Assembly: GCF_009848495.1 (NCBI RefSeq)
Contig: NZ_WWEP01000027.1
Span: 30,056-94,055, forward strand
From: Flavobacterium sp. MK4S-17
GTDB lineage: Bacteria; Bacteroidota; Bacteroidia; Flavobacteriales; Flavobacteriaceae
DNA: 64,000 bases
Direction of reading: 5' to 3'
Part shown: positions 7,093 through 15,954 of the stretch, one piece after another
Layout of the letters: every line of letters starts with the position of its first letter
Numbering within the stretch: position 1 is the first letter of the stretch
Made by a program: the position numbers and the translations under genes
The notes under the pieces: model-generated
Told to the model about the DNA's origin: nothing
The model's database searches: none
What the model saw: the letters and a program-made list of their open reading frames with translations, nothing else

Positions 7093-8313
7093 TTATATAC
7101 CTATTTCCACCTGGAAACGCACATACCAGTTTTGCCTTGAGGAACCGTCAAAAAATTGCTGGTCGTCCAATGTCAGTTCGGCCTGCGCCTTAAAGGAATG
7201 TTCCCATATATATTTGGTTAAACCAATACTGTACTGATTGGTGTCCGGTGCCAGTGCCTGTATATCATCATTAACATTTTGTGTAGAAAACCTTCCTATT
7301 ACCTCATAATTAGATGGAAATATGTAGCTCAACTGATAATCAAAACCATTACCGGTAAAAACATATTCCACATCGGTAGCATCGTCGGGGTTAACCGTTA
7401 CAGGGTCGTTAGCTATACGCTGCATATAAGCTGTCTGGAACGACCAGCCATCATATTTAAACATAGCATCTAAAAGTATGGACTGCATATCCCTTTTTTC
7501 AAAAAGGTCGTTGCCTAACTGCCCCTGCGTGCGCCTCGCTTTATTATTAAATTGATATACACCCGAAAATAACAATTTCGGGGTAGCTTCCCTTACAAGG
7601 TCGCCTTCAAAATAAGTACCATCACGCGTAAAAGCTCCTAAAGGAAAAAGTTCAACCTTTCCTGTATAGGCAAGCCCGTTATCGGGTTCTTCGGTAGAGT
7701 TCCTGCCCTCACCCATACTTACAGCACCTTTAAAATTATAGGAAAATTTATCGGCATATTCATTCAGGTTATGCACCTGCAGCCCAAAATCCCTGTCTAT
7801 AGTAAAGCGGGCATTATTTATTGTCCTGTCGGTAAGCTGCAAAGCCCCTGATGAGTTAACCCTTTGTCGGTTTCCCGGTAGTTTGGTTTGGCCAAACCCA
7901 ATATTCCAGTTTTTATTCGGGCGGTAAAAAAGCACCGCATCCCTTATTATATTTACATTTTCCCCTTCTCGTACTTCGCCTACATCGCCGGGTGCAAACG
8001 AAAGCTGAATGGCATACAGGAATCTTGGGTCGCCCACATAACCGTCAAAACGCAGGCGGAGGCGGCGTATTTGTCCGTCAATAGCCGATTCCTCACCATC
8101 ATTTTGCATATAAGTTACCCTGTTTTGCATCCTGAAGCGTATATTAAATTGAAAAATACTGTCAGGCGAGGTAAGCCCCAAACCTTTACCATAGCTGTAA
8201 TAGGGCAATGCAGAAAGCTTTAGGTCATTGTTTTGCGTTGTCCTTTTAATCTCAACCTGGGCAGTTAATGATAATGTAAAAGCAGAGAAAACAATAAGGA
8301 ATACTTTTTTCAT
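7093..8313 (-). CDS. Porin of the OprO/OprP (phosphate-selective) type
   Basis: A 406-residue protein with a signal peptide (MKKVFLIVFSAFTLSLTAQ). A body of alternating aromatic and polar strands follows and ends in an aromatic-rich beta strand (NWYVRFQVEIGI), as in outer-membrane barrels. The segments FNIRFRMQNRVTYM, LRLRFDGYVGDPRFLYAIQLSFA and FYRPNKNWNIGFGQTKLP are typical of the Bacteroidota OprO/P-like porins. It would form an outer-membrane channel for anions such as phosphate. The selectivity is an inference from the family. It is divergent from prmA, and a 20-bp palindrome lies between the two genes (8412-8431). Confidence 0.88.
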   Translation of the reverse strand: MKKVFLIVFSAFTLSLTAQVEIKRTTQNNDLKLSALPYYSYGKGLGLTSPDSIFQFNIRFRMQNRVTYMQNDGEESAIDGQIRRLRLRFDGYVGDPRFLYAIQLSFAPGDVGEVREGENVNIIRDAVLFYRPNKNWNIGFGQTKLPGNRQRVNSSGALQLTDRTINNARFTIDRDFGLQVHNLNEYADKFSYNFKGAVSMGEGRNSTEEPDNGLAYTGKVELFPLGAFTRDGTYFEGDLVREATPKLLFSGVYQFNNKARRTQGQLGNDLFEKRDMQSILLDAMFKYDGWSFQTAYMQRIANDPVTVNPDDATDVEYVFTGNGFDYQLSYIFPSNYEVIGRFSTQNVNDDIQALAPDTNQYSIGLTKYIWEHSFKAQAELTLDDQQFFDGSSRQNWYVRFQVEIGI

Positions 8314-8411
8314 TTTTTGTTGTGTACTGTTAGTTTTGTGCTGTAAATTTGGCTTAGAAAATGGTATTATTTTAGGAATAACTGAATAAATGTATCAATT
8401 ACAACCCTATG

Positions 8412-8431
8412 TTAAGTTTGCACAAACTTAA
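8412..8431. promoter_or_regulatory. Palindromic operator candidate between porin and prmA
   Basis: TTAAGTTTG and CAAACTTAA form a perfect 9-bp inverted repeat with a 2-nt centre. It sits about 100 bp upstream of the porin start and about 60 bp upstream of prmA. It is too symmetrical to be likely by chance in this intergenic space, and no T-run follows. The cognate regulator is unknown. Confidence 0.45.
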
Positions 8432-8488
8432 TATTAATTTTTTCAGCCTAATGTTACCATAATATTACCTTTGCGAAAATTTAAAGTT

Positions 8489-9322
8489 ATGCCAAACACC
8501 TATTTAGGTTATCATTTTACTGTAAACCCTGTAAATCCCGGGGCAGAAATATTAATTGCGGAACTGGGGGAAACACCTTTTGAAAGTTTTATTGAAACGG
8601 AAGAAGGCATAAGTGCCTACATACAAAAAGACCTTTGGAATGAAAATGTTTTAGATGGCATACAAATATTACAATCTCCTGATTTTACTATTTCTTATAA
8701 ACTCGAGGAAATTGAACAGGTGAACTGGAATGAAGAATGGGAAAAAAACTTTGAGCCGATAGAAGTGGGTAATACCTGCTATGTGCGTGCCCCTTTTCAC
8801 GATAAAAAAGATGTTCCTTTTGATATAGTGATAGAACCTAAAATGAGTTTTGGCACAGGCCACCATGAAACTACCCACATGATGATTGAGCACCTGCTGG
8901 AAACCGATGTTGAAAACAAAAAAACACTTGATATGGGATGCGGCACTGCCATACTTGCCATACTTGCCGAAATGAAAGGTGCAAAGCCGATTGATGCCAT
9001 TGATATTGACAACTGGTGCTACCTTAATTCCATTGAAAATGCCGAACGTAATAACTGTAAGGAAATAACCGTTTTAGAAGGGGATGCCTCATTATTGCCG
9101 GGCAGGGAATATGATGTTATTATTGCCAATATAAACCGGAATATACTTTTGCAGGATATGGCGCAGTACACAGCATGCCTTAATAAAGGGGGAACTTTAT
9201 TATTAAGCGGTTTTTATGAAGAAGATATTCCCCATATTGATGCAGCCTGTACGGAAAATGGCTTAAAGTTTGTGAAAAAGCTGACTAAGAATAATTGGGT
9301 AGCTTTAAAATATGTAAATTAG
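8489..9322 (+). CDS. prmA: Ribosomal protein L11 methyltransferase
   Basis: A 277-residue class I SAM-dependent methyltransferase. The N-terminal third is the L11-recognition region (with NWNEEWEKNFEPI). The C-terminal domain has MSFGTGHHETTHMM, the SAM-binding LDMGCGTAILAI and the IIANINRNIL motif (PrmA's NILA/NI-type catalytic-region signature). PrmA methylates lysines and the N-terminus of ribosomal protein L11. I chose ATG 8489 rather than the upstream TTG 8471 because MPNTYLGYHF is the family start. A promoter-like TACCTTTG lies just upstream (8466-8473). clpS follows 21 bp downstream, so the two form an operon. Confidence 0.95.
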   Translation: MPNTYLGYHFTVNPVNPGAEILIAELGETPFESFIETEEGISAYIQKDLWNENVLDGIQILQSPDFTISYKLEEIEQVNWNEEWEKNFEPIEVGNTCYVRAPFHDKKDVPFDIVIEPKMSFGTGHHETTHMMIEHLLETDVENKKTLDMGCGTAILAILAEMKGAKPIDAIDIDNWCYLNSIENAERNNCKEITVLEGDASLLPGREYDVIIANINRNILLQDMAQYTACLNKGGTLLLSGFYEEDIPHIDAACTENGLKFVKKLTKNNWVALKYVN

Positions 9323-9343
9323 CAATTGATTAAATGTTTGGAT

Positions 9344-9619
9344 ATGAGTACAAAAGAAAAAGTTTTAGAAGAAGTAGTACTGGAAGAAAGTGTTTCTTTT
9401 AATAATGAAATAATATTGTACAATGATGAGGTTAATACATTTGACCATGTTATAGAAACACTTGTAAGGGTTTGCGACCATACCCCGGAACAAGCTGAGC
9501 AATGCTCAATAATTGTGCATTATAATGGCAAATGTACCGTTAAAACCGGCCCTTATGATAAACTGAAGCCGCAATGCACACAGTTGCTTGAAGCGGGGCT
9601 TAGTGCCGAAATAATGTAA
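9344..9619 (+). CDS. clpS: ATP-dependent Clp protease adaptor ClpS
   Basis: A 91-residue protein with the ClpS core: IILYNDEVNTFDHVIETLVRVC, then EQAEQCSIIVHYNGKCTVKTG. These correspond to the L-Y-N-D-D-x-T-x5-V adaptor signature and the region that binds N-degron side chains. ClpS delivers substrates with destabilising N-terminal residues to ClpAP/ClpCP. The start at ATG 9344 follows the prmA stop by 21 bp. A short family-typical acidic extension (residues 1-20) precedes the core. A terminator lies directly after the gene. Confidence 0.95.
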   Translation: MSTKEKVLEEVVLEESVSFNNEIILYNDEVNTFDHVIETLVRVCDHTPEQAEQCSIIVHYNGKCTVKTGPYDKLKPQCTQLLEAGLSAEIM

Positions 9620-9625
9620 ATAATT

Positions 9626-9649
9626 AGGCTGCTGTTGCAGCCTCTTTTA
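9626..9649 (+). terminator. Intrinsic terminator after clpS
   Basis: AGGCTGC and GCAGCCT pair around TGTT and are followed by CTTTTAT. It ends the prmA-clpS transcript. Confidence 0.7.
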
Positions 9650-9675
9650 TAAACAAAGGTTGCCTTAGCCTTTAT

Positions 9676-10980
9676 ATGAAAAAACTGCTTTTCCAAAAAA
9701 CAGATATTGCACCGCTTGCAGTTTTTCGCATAGCGTTCGGGTTTATACTTGCCTGGCATTGCTTTAGCCATATAACTTCGGGGCAGGTTAAATCAAGGTA
9801 TATAGACCCTGATTTTACTTTTTCACATATTGGCATGGAGTGGCTACAACCCCTGCCCGGCAACGGCATGTATTATTATTTTGCCCTTATGGGCATATTG
9901 GGGCTCTTTATTATGGCAGGCCTGTTTTACAGGTATAGCATGGGGTTGTTTACTGTGCTTTGGGCAGGGTGTTACTACATGCAAAAAATAGGCTATAATA
10001 ATCATTACTACCTCATGCTGCTGTTTTGCATATTTATGCTACTGCTGCCTGCAAATGCGTATGCATCTGTTGACAGCAGGATAAATCCTTCTTTAAAAAA
10101 GCAGTGGATGCCTGCATGGTGCAGGAATGTAATTATACTCCAAATTGCTATTGTATATTTTTATGCTGCGGTTGCCAAATTATATCCCGGCTGGATGGAT
10201 GGTACATTTACGGCAATAATGCTAAGCAAATTTCAGCATCCTTGGGTTATTGAATTATTCAGTAAAAAATGGTTTGCCCTTTTTGTTGCTTACAGCGGGC
10301 TCGCGTTCGATTTTCTTATAGTGCCCATGCTGCTTTGGAAAAAAACAAGGAACTTTGCCGTACTGGCATCGCTTTTATTCCACCTGTTTAACAGTTTGGT
10401 TTTGCGCATTGGCATATTCCCTTATTTCTCCCTTAGCCTTATTGTATTTTTTTATCCGCCGGAAACCATCAGGAAATTGTTTTTCCCTAAAAAACTACCG
10501 GTACAGGATGTTGGTTATACTTCACAAGGGAAAAAACTTTTATTGTTTTTCTTCCTGCCTTATTTTATAATACAGCTACTGTTGCCCGTGCGCCACATTT
10601 TTATTAAAGGAGATGTAATGTGGACGGAAGAAGGACACAGGTTAAGCTGGCGCATGATGCTGCGCTCCCGCGGCGGCGATGTTTCTTTTAAAATTATAGA
10701 TAAAGAAAACGGCAGGGAACTATATTATGATTTAGGTAATAATTTGCCCAAAAGGCATATACAAAATTTGGAAATATGTCCTGATATGATATGGCAGGCT
10801 GCACAGTATATTAAACACAAATTCAGCCGGCAGGGTATAGATGTAGCCGTATATGCAATAGCAACAAATTCTATTAACAGGGGGGCTAAAAGGCTATTGA
10901 TAAACCCGGATACTGACCTTGCAGCAGCTAAATGGGACTATTTTTTCCATAACGAATGGATAATCCTTTATAACGACTGA
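9676..10980 (+). CDS. HTTM domain membrane protein (gamma-carboxylase-like)
   Basis: A 434-residue protein starting MKKLLFQKTDIAPLAVFRIAFGFILAWHC. The F-R-I-x-F-G helix and the later MQKIGYNNHYYLMLLFCIFML are hallmarks of the horizontally transferred transmembrane helix (HTTM) domain, related to vitamin K-dependent gamma-carboxylase. The N-terminal 300 residues hold several membrane helices. The C-terminal part (from about residue 310) is soluble and contains a W-T-E-E-G-H-R-L-S-W-R-M-M-L-R segment typical of the family. Bacterial functions are not established. It is preceded by the clpS terminator and has no obvious operon partner. Confidence 0.88.
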   Translation: MKKLLFQKTDIAPLAVFRIAFGFILAWHCFSHITSGQVKSRYIDPDFTFSHIGMEWLQPLPGNGMYYYFALMGILGLFIMAGLFYRYSMGLFTVLWAGCYYMQKIGYNNHYYLMLLFCIFMLLLPANAYASVDSRINPSLKKQWMPAWCRNVIILQIAIVYFYAAVAKLYPGWMDGTFTAIMLSKFQHPWVIELFSKKWFALFVAYSGLAFDFLIVPMLLWKKTRNFAVLASLLFHLFNSLVLRIGIFPYFSLSLIVFFYPPETIRKLFFPKKLPVQDVGYTSQGKKLLLFFFLPYFIIQLLLPVRHIFIKGDVMWTEEGHRLSWRMMLRSRGGDVSFKIIDKENGRELYYDLGNNLPKRHIQNLEICPDMIWQAAQYIKHKFSRQGIDVAVYAIATNSINRGAKRLLINPDTDLAAAKWDYFFHNEWIILYND

Positions 10981-11078
10981 TTTATCTGTAAAACTCCAAC
11001 TTGTTTTCTTGTCCTAGTTCAATGTTTTAAAAAATAGTGGATGGTAATTTTACATTATCAAATTAAAACAGATAAACT

Positions 11079-12017
11079 ATGGAAAATAAAATTTTAGGCA
11101 TACACCATATTACTGCCATTGCAGGCAATGCCAAACGTAATTTTGATTTTTATGCCAAAGTTATGGGGCTTAGGTTTATAAAAAAGACGGTGAATTTTGA
11201 CGACCCCGGCACCTACCACTTTTACTTTGGCGATGAAACAGGCAGCGCAGGTACTATACTTACTTTTTTCCCCTGGGGCGATGGCATACCACAAGGCCGT
11301 AGGGGTGCGGGCATGGCTACGGAAATAGGATACTCTGTACCAAAGGGAAGCCTTGAGTTTTGGGTAGAGCGTTTTGAAAAATATAATGTTATATACAACA
11401 AGCCCGCTGTAAAGTTTGGTGAAAGGTATCTTACATTTCTTGACCCTGATGGGCTGAAACTGGAACTAATAGAATCATCCAAGCCTGATAACCGCAAACC
11501 GTGGGAAACGGATGAAGTAAAAGCTAATGTCGCCACAAGGGGCTTTCGTAACATTACGCTTACACTGAATAATATTACAGGCACTGCTGAAATGCTTACT
11601 AATGTATTTGGTTACAAGCTTGTGGCACAGGAAGCCAACCGCTACCGCTATGCTACAACAGCGGTAGAAAATGCGGCTATTGTTGACCTGGTAGAACTAC
11701 CTGATGAAAAACGCGGACTTGGTGCAAATGGTACTGTGCACCATGTAGCTTTCAGGGTAAAAAATGACGAGATATTGATGCATTTCCGTGAAAAGGTTTT
11801 AAATGCGGGATTGCAGATAACGCCGCAGATTGACCGGAATTATTTTCACAGCCTTTATTTCAGGGAACCGGGCGGGGTGCTTTTTGAAATTGCAACAGAC
11901 AATCCCGGGTTTACCATAGATGAGCCATTGGAGGAACTGGGTAAAAACCTTAAGCTCCCTGCACAATACGAATCACGCCGTGAGGAAATTGAAGCACATT
12001 TAATACCTGTAAATTAA
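11079..12017 (+). CDS. Ring-cleaving dioxygenase, double VOC/glyoxalase fold (MhqO-like)
   Basis: A 312-residue protein with two tandem vicinal-oxygen-chelate modules. The first starts GIHHITAIAGNAKRNFDFY and carries LKLELIE, so it supplies a metal His and Glu. The second has GTVHHVAFRVKND and GGVLFEIATDNPGF. This layout matches MhqO/LinE-like extradiol dioxygenases that open hydroquinone or catechol rings. In Bacillus such genes answer to quinone stress; that role here is an inference supported by the esterase and pirin genes that follow on the same strand at short distance. Confidence 0.88.
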   Translation: MENKILGIHHITAIAGNAKRNFDFYAKVMGLRFIKKTVNFDDPGTYHFYFGDETGSAGTILTFFPWGDGIPQGRRGAGMATEIGYSVPKGSLEFWVERFEKYNVIYNKPAVKFGERYLTFLDPDGLKLELIESSKPDNRKPWETDEVKANVATRGFRNITLTLNNITGTAEMLTNVFGYKLVAQEANRYRYATTAVENAAIVDLVELPDEKRGLGANGTVHHVAFRVKNDEILMHFREKVLNAGLQITPQIDRNYFHSLYFREPGGVLFEIATDNPGFTIDEPLEELGKNLKLPAQYESRREEIEAHLIPVN

Positions 12018-12079
12018 TGTAAAACCTGCTGTTGGGCGGGGTAGCCTACCCTGGCCGTAACAGCATAAATATAATACCT

Positions 12080-12706
12080 ATGGAATTTCAGCCTTTAAAA
12101 TATATATACATACCATCTGATACACCTGATGCCTACACCCTTCTTTTACTGCACGGAACAGGTGGTAATGAAAATGACCTTTTACCTATAGCAGGAAATT
12201 TTGGCGATGACTTTAATATACTCAGCCTTAGGGGCAATATAACCGAGCACGGTATGCCACGCTTTTTTAAAAGACTCGGCATGGGTGTTTTTGATGAGCA
12301 GGACTTAAGTTTCCGTACCGATGAAATGGTTAGTTTTATAAAGGAAACAGCCGAAGAAAAAGGGTTTAACAGCAATAAAATAATAGCCCTGGGCTATTCA
12401 AACGGTGCGAATATAGCAGGTGCTGCACTATTAAAATATCCCGGTTTTTTAGCGGGGGCACTATTGTTTCGCCCCATGCAGCCTTTTAAAGAGTTGGTTG
12501 TTTCAGCAAATGGCAGGCAAACACCCGTATTTTTCAGCTCCGGTAAGTTTGATGCCACAGTACAGCCGAAAGACACACAAAATTATGTGAAGCTGTTACA
12601 GGCATCAGGATATAATGTAGCTTTTCAGGATATGGAAGCAGGCCATAATCTTATAAAGGAAGATATAGAGCTTGCAGTAAGCTGGTATGCTGAAAATTTC
12701 AGGTAA
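12080..12706 (+). CDS. Alpha/beta hydrolase, carboxylesterase type (MhqD-like)
   Basis: A 208-residue serine hydrolase with LLLHGTGGNENDLLP (oxyanion loop), the nucleophile elbow GYSNGANIA, an aspartate after SGKFD and the histidine in AGHNL, a complete catalytic triad. Its small size and sequence style match the phospholipase/carboxylesterase family that includes MhqD, which is co-regulated with ring-cleaving dioxygenases in quinone detoxification. The start is ATG 12080; an upstream TTG at 12032 would add residues unlike the family. It lies 62 bp after the dioxygenase and 46 bp before the pirin gene. Confidence 0.88.
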   Translation: MEFQPLKYIYIPSDTPDAYTLLLLHGTGGNENDLLPIAGNFGDDFNILSLRGNITEHGMPRFFKRLGMGVFDEQDLSFRTDEMVSFIKETAEEKGFNSNKIIALGYSNGANIAGAALLKYPGFLAGALLFRPMQPFKELVVSANGRQTPVFFSSGKFDATVQPKDTQNYVKLLQASGYNVAFQDMEAGHNLIKEDIELAVSWYAENFR

Positions 12707-12752
12707 ACCGTATATCAATTTTTGTAACTTTAGAAGCACAATAAAATCAACC

Positions 12753-13649
12753 ATGTCAAACATTAACCTAATAATTGAAGAACGCCCGGCAGATATAGGG
12801 AATTTTTTAGTAGGCAGGCTGCTACCCTTTCGGGAAAAGCGGACTGTTGGGCCCTTTGCCTTTATAGACCACATGGGCCCTGCTGCCTTGAGCGACAGCG
12901 AAAATGTAGATGTAGGCCCACACCCGCACATAGGGCTTTCAACCCTTACCTATCTTTTTGAAGGCAGTATAATGCACCGGGACAGCTTAGGCACTGCCAT
13001 AGAAATTAAGCCAGGGCAGGTAAACTGGATGACAGCCGGAAAAGGCATTGTACATTCGGAAAGGACGCCGGATTATTTAAGACAATCGGATAAAATGCTG
13101 CATGGCCTGCAAATATGGGTAGCATTGCCCAAAGCGCTTGAACAGTGCGAACCCGCCTTTGCACATATTGAAGAGCACCAACTGCCTGCCTGGAAAATTG
13201 ATGGTGCAGATGTGAAGCTTATAGCCGGCGAGGCTTTCGGTAAAAAGTCGCCTGTTCCTGTTTACAGCCCTTTATACTTTATAGAGATTAAAAGCACTAC
13301 GAAACAGAAATTAAGTATAGGCAAAGACTTATATGGTGAAAGCGGACTTTATATTTTAGAGGGAAGCATAGAAAGTGAAGGAACTACTTTTATGCCTAAA
13401 CAACTTCTTGTAGCGAAAGATGCATCGCTTTGTGAGTTTACCGTGAATGAAAATACAACGGTTTACATATTTGGAGGCGAGCCATTTCCTGAACCCAGGC
13501 ATATCTACTGGAATTTTGTATCAAGTTCAGCAGAATTGATTGAAGAGGCAAAGGAGCGATGGCTGAACCAGCAGTTTCCTAAAGTTCCGGGCGAAACAGG
13601 TTTTGTACCCCTGCCCGAACAAAACAATAATTTTAAATTAAAAAAATAA
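12753..13649 (+). CDS. Pirin family protein (bicupin)
   Basis: A 298-residue bicupin. The N-terminal cupin carries the pirin signatures GPFAFIDHMGPA, HPHIGLSTLTYLFEGSIMHRDSLG and MTAGKGIVHSER, which supply the metal-binding histidines and glutamate. The C-terminal pirin domain has LYILEGSIESEG and YIFGGEPFPEPRHIYWNFV. Bacterial pirins bind iron, and some have quercetin dioxygenase activity. With the dioxygenase and esterase upstream it probably belongs to aromatic or quinone metabolism. The start at ATG 12753 is fixed by the conserved MSNINLIIEERPADIG. Confidence 0.93.
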   Translation: MSNINLIIEERPADIGNFLVGRLLPFREKRTVGPFAFIDHMGPAALSDSENVDVGPHPHIGLSTLTYLFEGSIMHRDSLGTAIEIKPGQVNWMTAGKGIVHSERTPDYLRQSDKMLHGLQIWVALPKALEQCEPAFAHIEEHQLPAWKIDGADVKLIAGEAFGKKSPVPVYSPLYFIEIKSTTKQKLSIGKDLYGESGLYILEGSIESEGTTFMPKQLLVAKDASLCEFTVNENTTVYIFGGEPFPEPRHIYWNFVSSSAELIEEAKERWLNQQFPKVPGETGFVPLPEQNNNFKLKK

Positions 13650-13652
13650 ACA

Positions 13653-13937
13653 ATGCATATAGAACATTTTGATGATGGCAAAAAAGGCCATTTTAAAGCA
13701 GTAGAAAATGGCCAGCAGGCAGGTATTATGACTTATGTTTGGGCCGGGGATGATAAATTTATAATTGAGCATACTATTGGAAACCCTGAGTTCAAGGGGC
13801 AGAATGTCGGTATGAAAATGCTTACGGAAGCTGTAGGGTATGCCCGGAACAAAAACCTTAAAATAATACCCTTATGCCCTTTTGCAAAGAAAATGTTTGA
13901 TAAGCACCAGGATATAAATGATGTGCTTTCAAAATAG
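13653..13937 (+). CDS. Small GNAT-type N-acetyltransferase (Gtn/YidJ-like)
   Basis: A 94-residue protein with the minimal acetyl-CoA-binding core: FIIEHTIGNPEFKGQNVGMKMLTEAVGYARNKNLKIIPLCPFAKKMFDKH. The GQNVGMKM pyrophosphate loop and the IIPLCPFAKKMF end mark the stand-alone YjdJ/NATD1 group of GNAT proteins. The substrate is unknown. It begins 3 bp after the pirin stop codon, so it is translated from the same transcript. Confidence 0.9.
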   Translation: MHIEHFDDGKKGHFKAVENGQQAGIMTYVWAGDDKFIIEHTIGNPEFKGQNVGMKMLTEAVGYARNKNLKIIPLCPFAKKMFDKHQDINDVLSK

Positions 13938-13999
13938 TTTAGCAAAGTATTAAGCCTTTGTATTATATGCTTTCAATATCTTTAATATAAAAAAGTACA

Positions 14000-14434
14000 A
14001 TGATATTTCTGGTATTGATAAACAGTACAATATTTATATTACTTTCATTTTTGCATATATATTGGGCTTTGGGCGGCAACCGCGGAATGAGTGCCGTAAT
14101 ACCCTCGGTTTCAGAAAACCAGCGCTTTTACAAGCCTAATATATATGCTACATTTTCCATTGGGGGGTTAATGGGGCTGTTTGCCCTTGTAACCATAGGC
14201 AACCTTAACATATTTATGCCCTATATACCTGTAAGCTACTTTCAGTATGCCACAATAGGTATTGGAGTTATTTTTATAATGAGGGCTGTAGGAGATTTTA
14301 CGTATATAGGGTTCTTTAAAAAAGCAACTGGTACTGCTTTTGCCAAAAATGATACTCGGTACTATACGCCTTTATGTATTATTATTGCATTCATAAGCTT
14401 TGCCATAGCCGTTTTAGGAATGGTTCAGCTTTAA
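14000..14434 (+). CDS. DUF3995 integral membrane protein
   Basis: A 144-residue protein with four hydrophobic helices. The motifs LHIYWALGG and the following AVIPSVSENQRFYKP are characteristic of DUF3995 proteins. The function is unknown. It lies 62 bp after the GNAT gene on the same strand and converges with the small lipoprotein gene at 14439, with 4 bp between the stop codons. Confidence 0.8.
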   Translation: MIFLVLINSTIFILLSFLHIYWALGGNRGMSAVIPSVSENQRFYKPNIYATFSIGGLMGLFALVTIGNLNIFMPYIPVSYFQYATIGIGVIFIMRAVGDFTYIGFFKKATGTAFAKNDTRYYTPLCIIIAFISFAIAVLGMVQL

Positions 14435-14438
14435 ATAA

Positions 14439-14630
14439 TCAGGGCATGGTGTGCATATTTGTGATGCTGTCGGTAATGGTGTTTACAGTATCCAGTTCCG
14501 TTGCCCTTACATCAACCGCACTTTCAGCATCCATCGTTCCCGGTTCAGGCATTTCAGTTTCTTTATTTTCCCTGCAGGAGTATAAAACAGATAATGATAG
14601 GGCAGCAACTGCCAGAAGTATTTTTTTCAT
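14439..14630 (-). CDS. Small predicted lipoprotein
   Basis: A 63-residue protein. It has a lysine-led hydrophobic N-terminus ending in a lipobox (SVLYSC, lipidated Cys near residue 19), then a short acidic, Thr-rich tail. I recognise no domain. It is probably a surface or periplasmic lipoprotein. It precedes the minus-strand terminator-less gap before the glycosyltransferase's end by only about 11 bp on the other side (glycosyltransferase stop at 14642), so the two may share a transcript. Confidence 0.6.
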   Translation of the reverse strand: MKKILLAVAALSLSVLYSCRENKETEMPEPGTMDAESAVDVRATELDTVNTITDSITNMHTMP

Positions 14631-14641
14631 AATTTACAAGT

Positions 14642-15754
14642 TTATGCATTAATCGCTATTTTACGGCTTTCAATCAGGTCTATATAAAGATTGATGTAGC
14701 TGCCTGCCATTTTCTCCACAGTAAACTTTTTAGACCTTTCCAGTGCTTTTCTGGCCTTTTCTTCCCTAAAGGCATGGTCGGTTGTTAGCTTTTGTAAAAC
14801 AGCTGCAGCTTCATCTGCACTTTCAGGATTAAAATAAACTGCCGCATCGCCCCATATTTCCCTGAAAGTAGGAATGTCGCCCAAAGCAAGTGCGCAACCC
14901 GCTTTGGCAGCCTCAAGCACTGCAAGCCCGAAAGGTTCATATTTGGCAGGCATAACAAAAAGCGATGCTTTTTTCATATAATCCTGCAAAACTTTTGAGG
15001 GCAGCCTGCCCAGGTAATTTATATTTTTTGCTTCGTTATCTTCATCCTCCTCAGGGCAGTTGTGGGTTCCGGCTATATAAACAGGCCAGTTTAAATCATC
15101 AGCAACATCCGTTAGCAAACAAATATTTTTAGCATCGTTAATTTTGCGCCCTGCGGTTAAAATTCCGGGTTCTTTTTCCGTTATACTAAACTCCGGCGTA
15201 TCCCTGCCATTGTAAATAACTTCTTTGTGCTTATGTTTTAATACAGGATATATCTTCTCGGCATCTTTTAGTATGGCTGCTGTTGGCGCCACTATAACAC
15301 ATGCCGATGTAAGTGCTTCCTTTACCGCTTTCCTGTATCTCTTTAAATCATCGGGTGTAGAGGTTTTACCTGTTATAGCGCTCCAGCGTGTTTGAAGGCA
15401 AAAATGAAAAACACTCACAACAGGGCAATCCCAGTCGCCTGCCACATGCCCAAAAGTATTAAAATGAATTATATCAGGGTTTACTTTGCTGTACACAGAA
15501 GATATCCATTGCTTAGCCATACTGATATCCTCCCAGGGATTTTCCATCCACTCCACCTTATAATTGCTCTCATAAAAGTTGATGCCTTTAAGCTGCTCCA
15601 ACTGCTGCTGCTGCTCACTGTTAACCAGCGAACCCATAGCCATTAGGTGTATTTCCGTATCATAAAACTGGAGGGCTTTACACAAATCAATTGTATAATT
15701 CCAGATACCACCCACTGTAGCGGTTGTCATTAATATTTTTAAAGGCCCCTGCAT
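14642..15754 (-). CDS. Glycosyltransferase family 4 (GT-B fold)
   Basis: A 370-residue glycosyltransferase. The start KILMTTATVGGIWNYTIDLCKAL gives the GT-B donor-acceptor loop (G-G-I-W). The C-terminal half has ILTAGRKINDAKN, INYLGRLPSKVLQDYMKKASLFVMPAKYEPFGLAVLEAAKAGCALALGDIPTFREIW, which is the E-x7-E nucleotide-sugar motif of GT4 enzymes. No membrane segment is seen, so it is cytosolic. The acceptor is unknown: polysaccharide, trehalose-like sugar or glycolipid. No other glycan gene is near. Confidence 0.9.
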   Translation of the reverse strand: MQGPLKILMTTATVGGIWNYTIDLCKALQFYDTEIHLMAMGSLVNSEQQQQLEQLKGINFYESNYKVEWMENPWEDISMAKQWISSVYSKVNPDIIHFNTFGHVAGDWDCPVVSVFHFCLQTRWSAITGKTSTPDDLKRYRKAVKEALTSACVIVAPTAAILKDAEKIYPVLKHKHKEVIYNGRDTPEFSITEKEPGILTAGRKINDAKNICLLTDVADDLNWPVYIAGTHNCPEEDEDNEAKNINYLGRLPSKVLQDYMKKASLFVMPAKYEPFGLAVLEAAKAGCALALGDIPTFREIWGDAAVYFNPESADEAAAVLQKLTTDHAFREEKARKALERSKKFTVEKMAGSYINLYIDLIESRKIAINA

Positions 15755-15954
15755 AACAATGTATTTGTATAGGGTTTAAAATATGTAAGAAACCCGGAGG
15801 AAAACCTAACCCAAAAGATATTGAAGATTTCTATTTTTATATCCACTATATTCAAATATATGAAACCATAATAATATTTTTACTAACTATTTTTTAATTT
15901 TTTCTTAAAATTATTTATTAACCACAGCAATTATATTACCTGTGGTTAATAACT
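15755..15954. other. AT-rich intergenic spacer with a long inverted repeat
   Basis: Two hundred bases between two minus-strand genes. The right end holds a 13-bp perfect inverted repeat (15915-15927 and 15940-15952, arms TTATTAACCACAG and CTGTGGTTAATAA) directly after the alcohol dehydrogenase stop codon. It may act as a terminator or mRNA-stabilising hairpin, although no long T-run follows. Nothing else is apparent. Confidence 0.5.
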
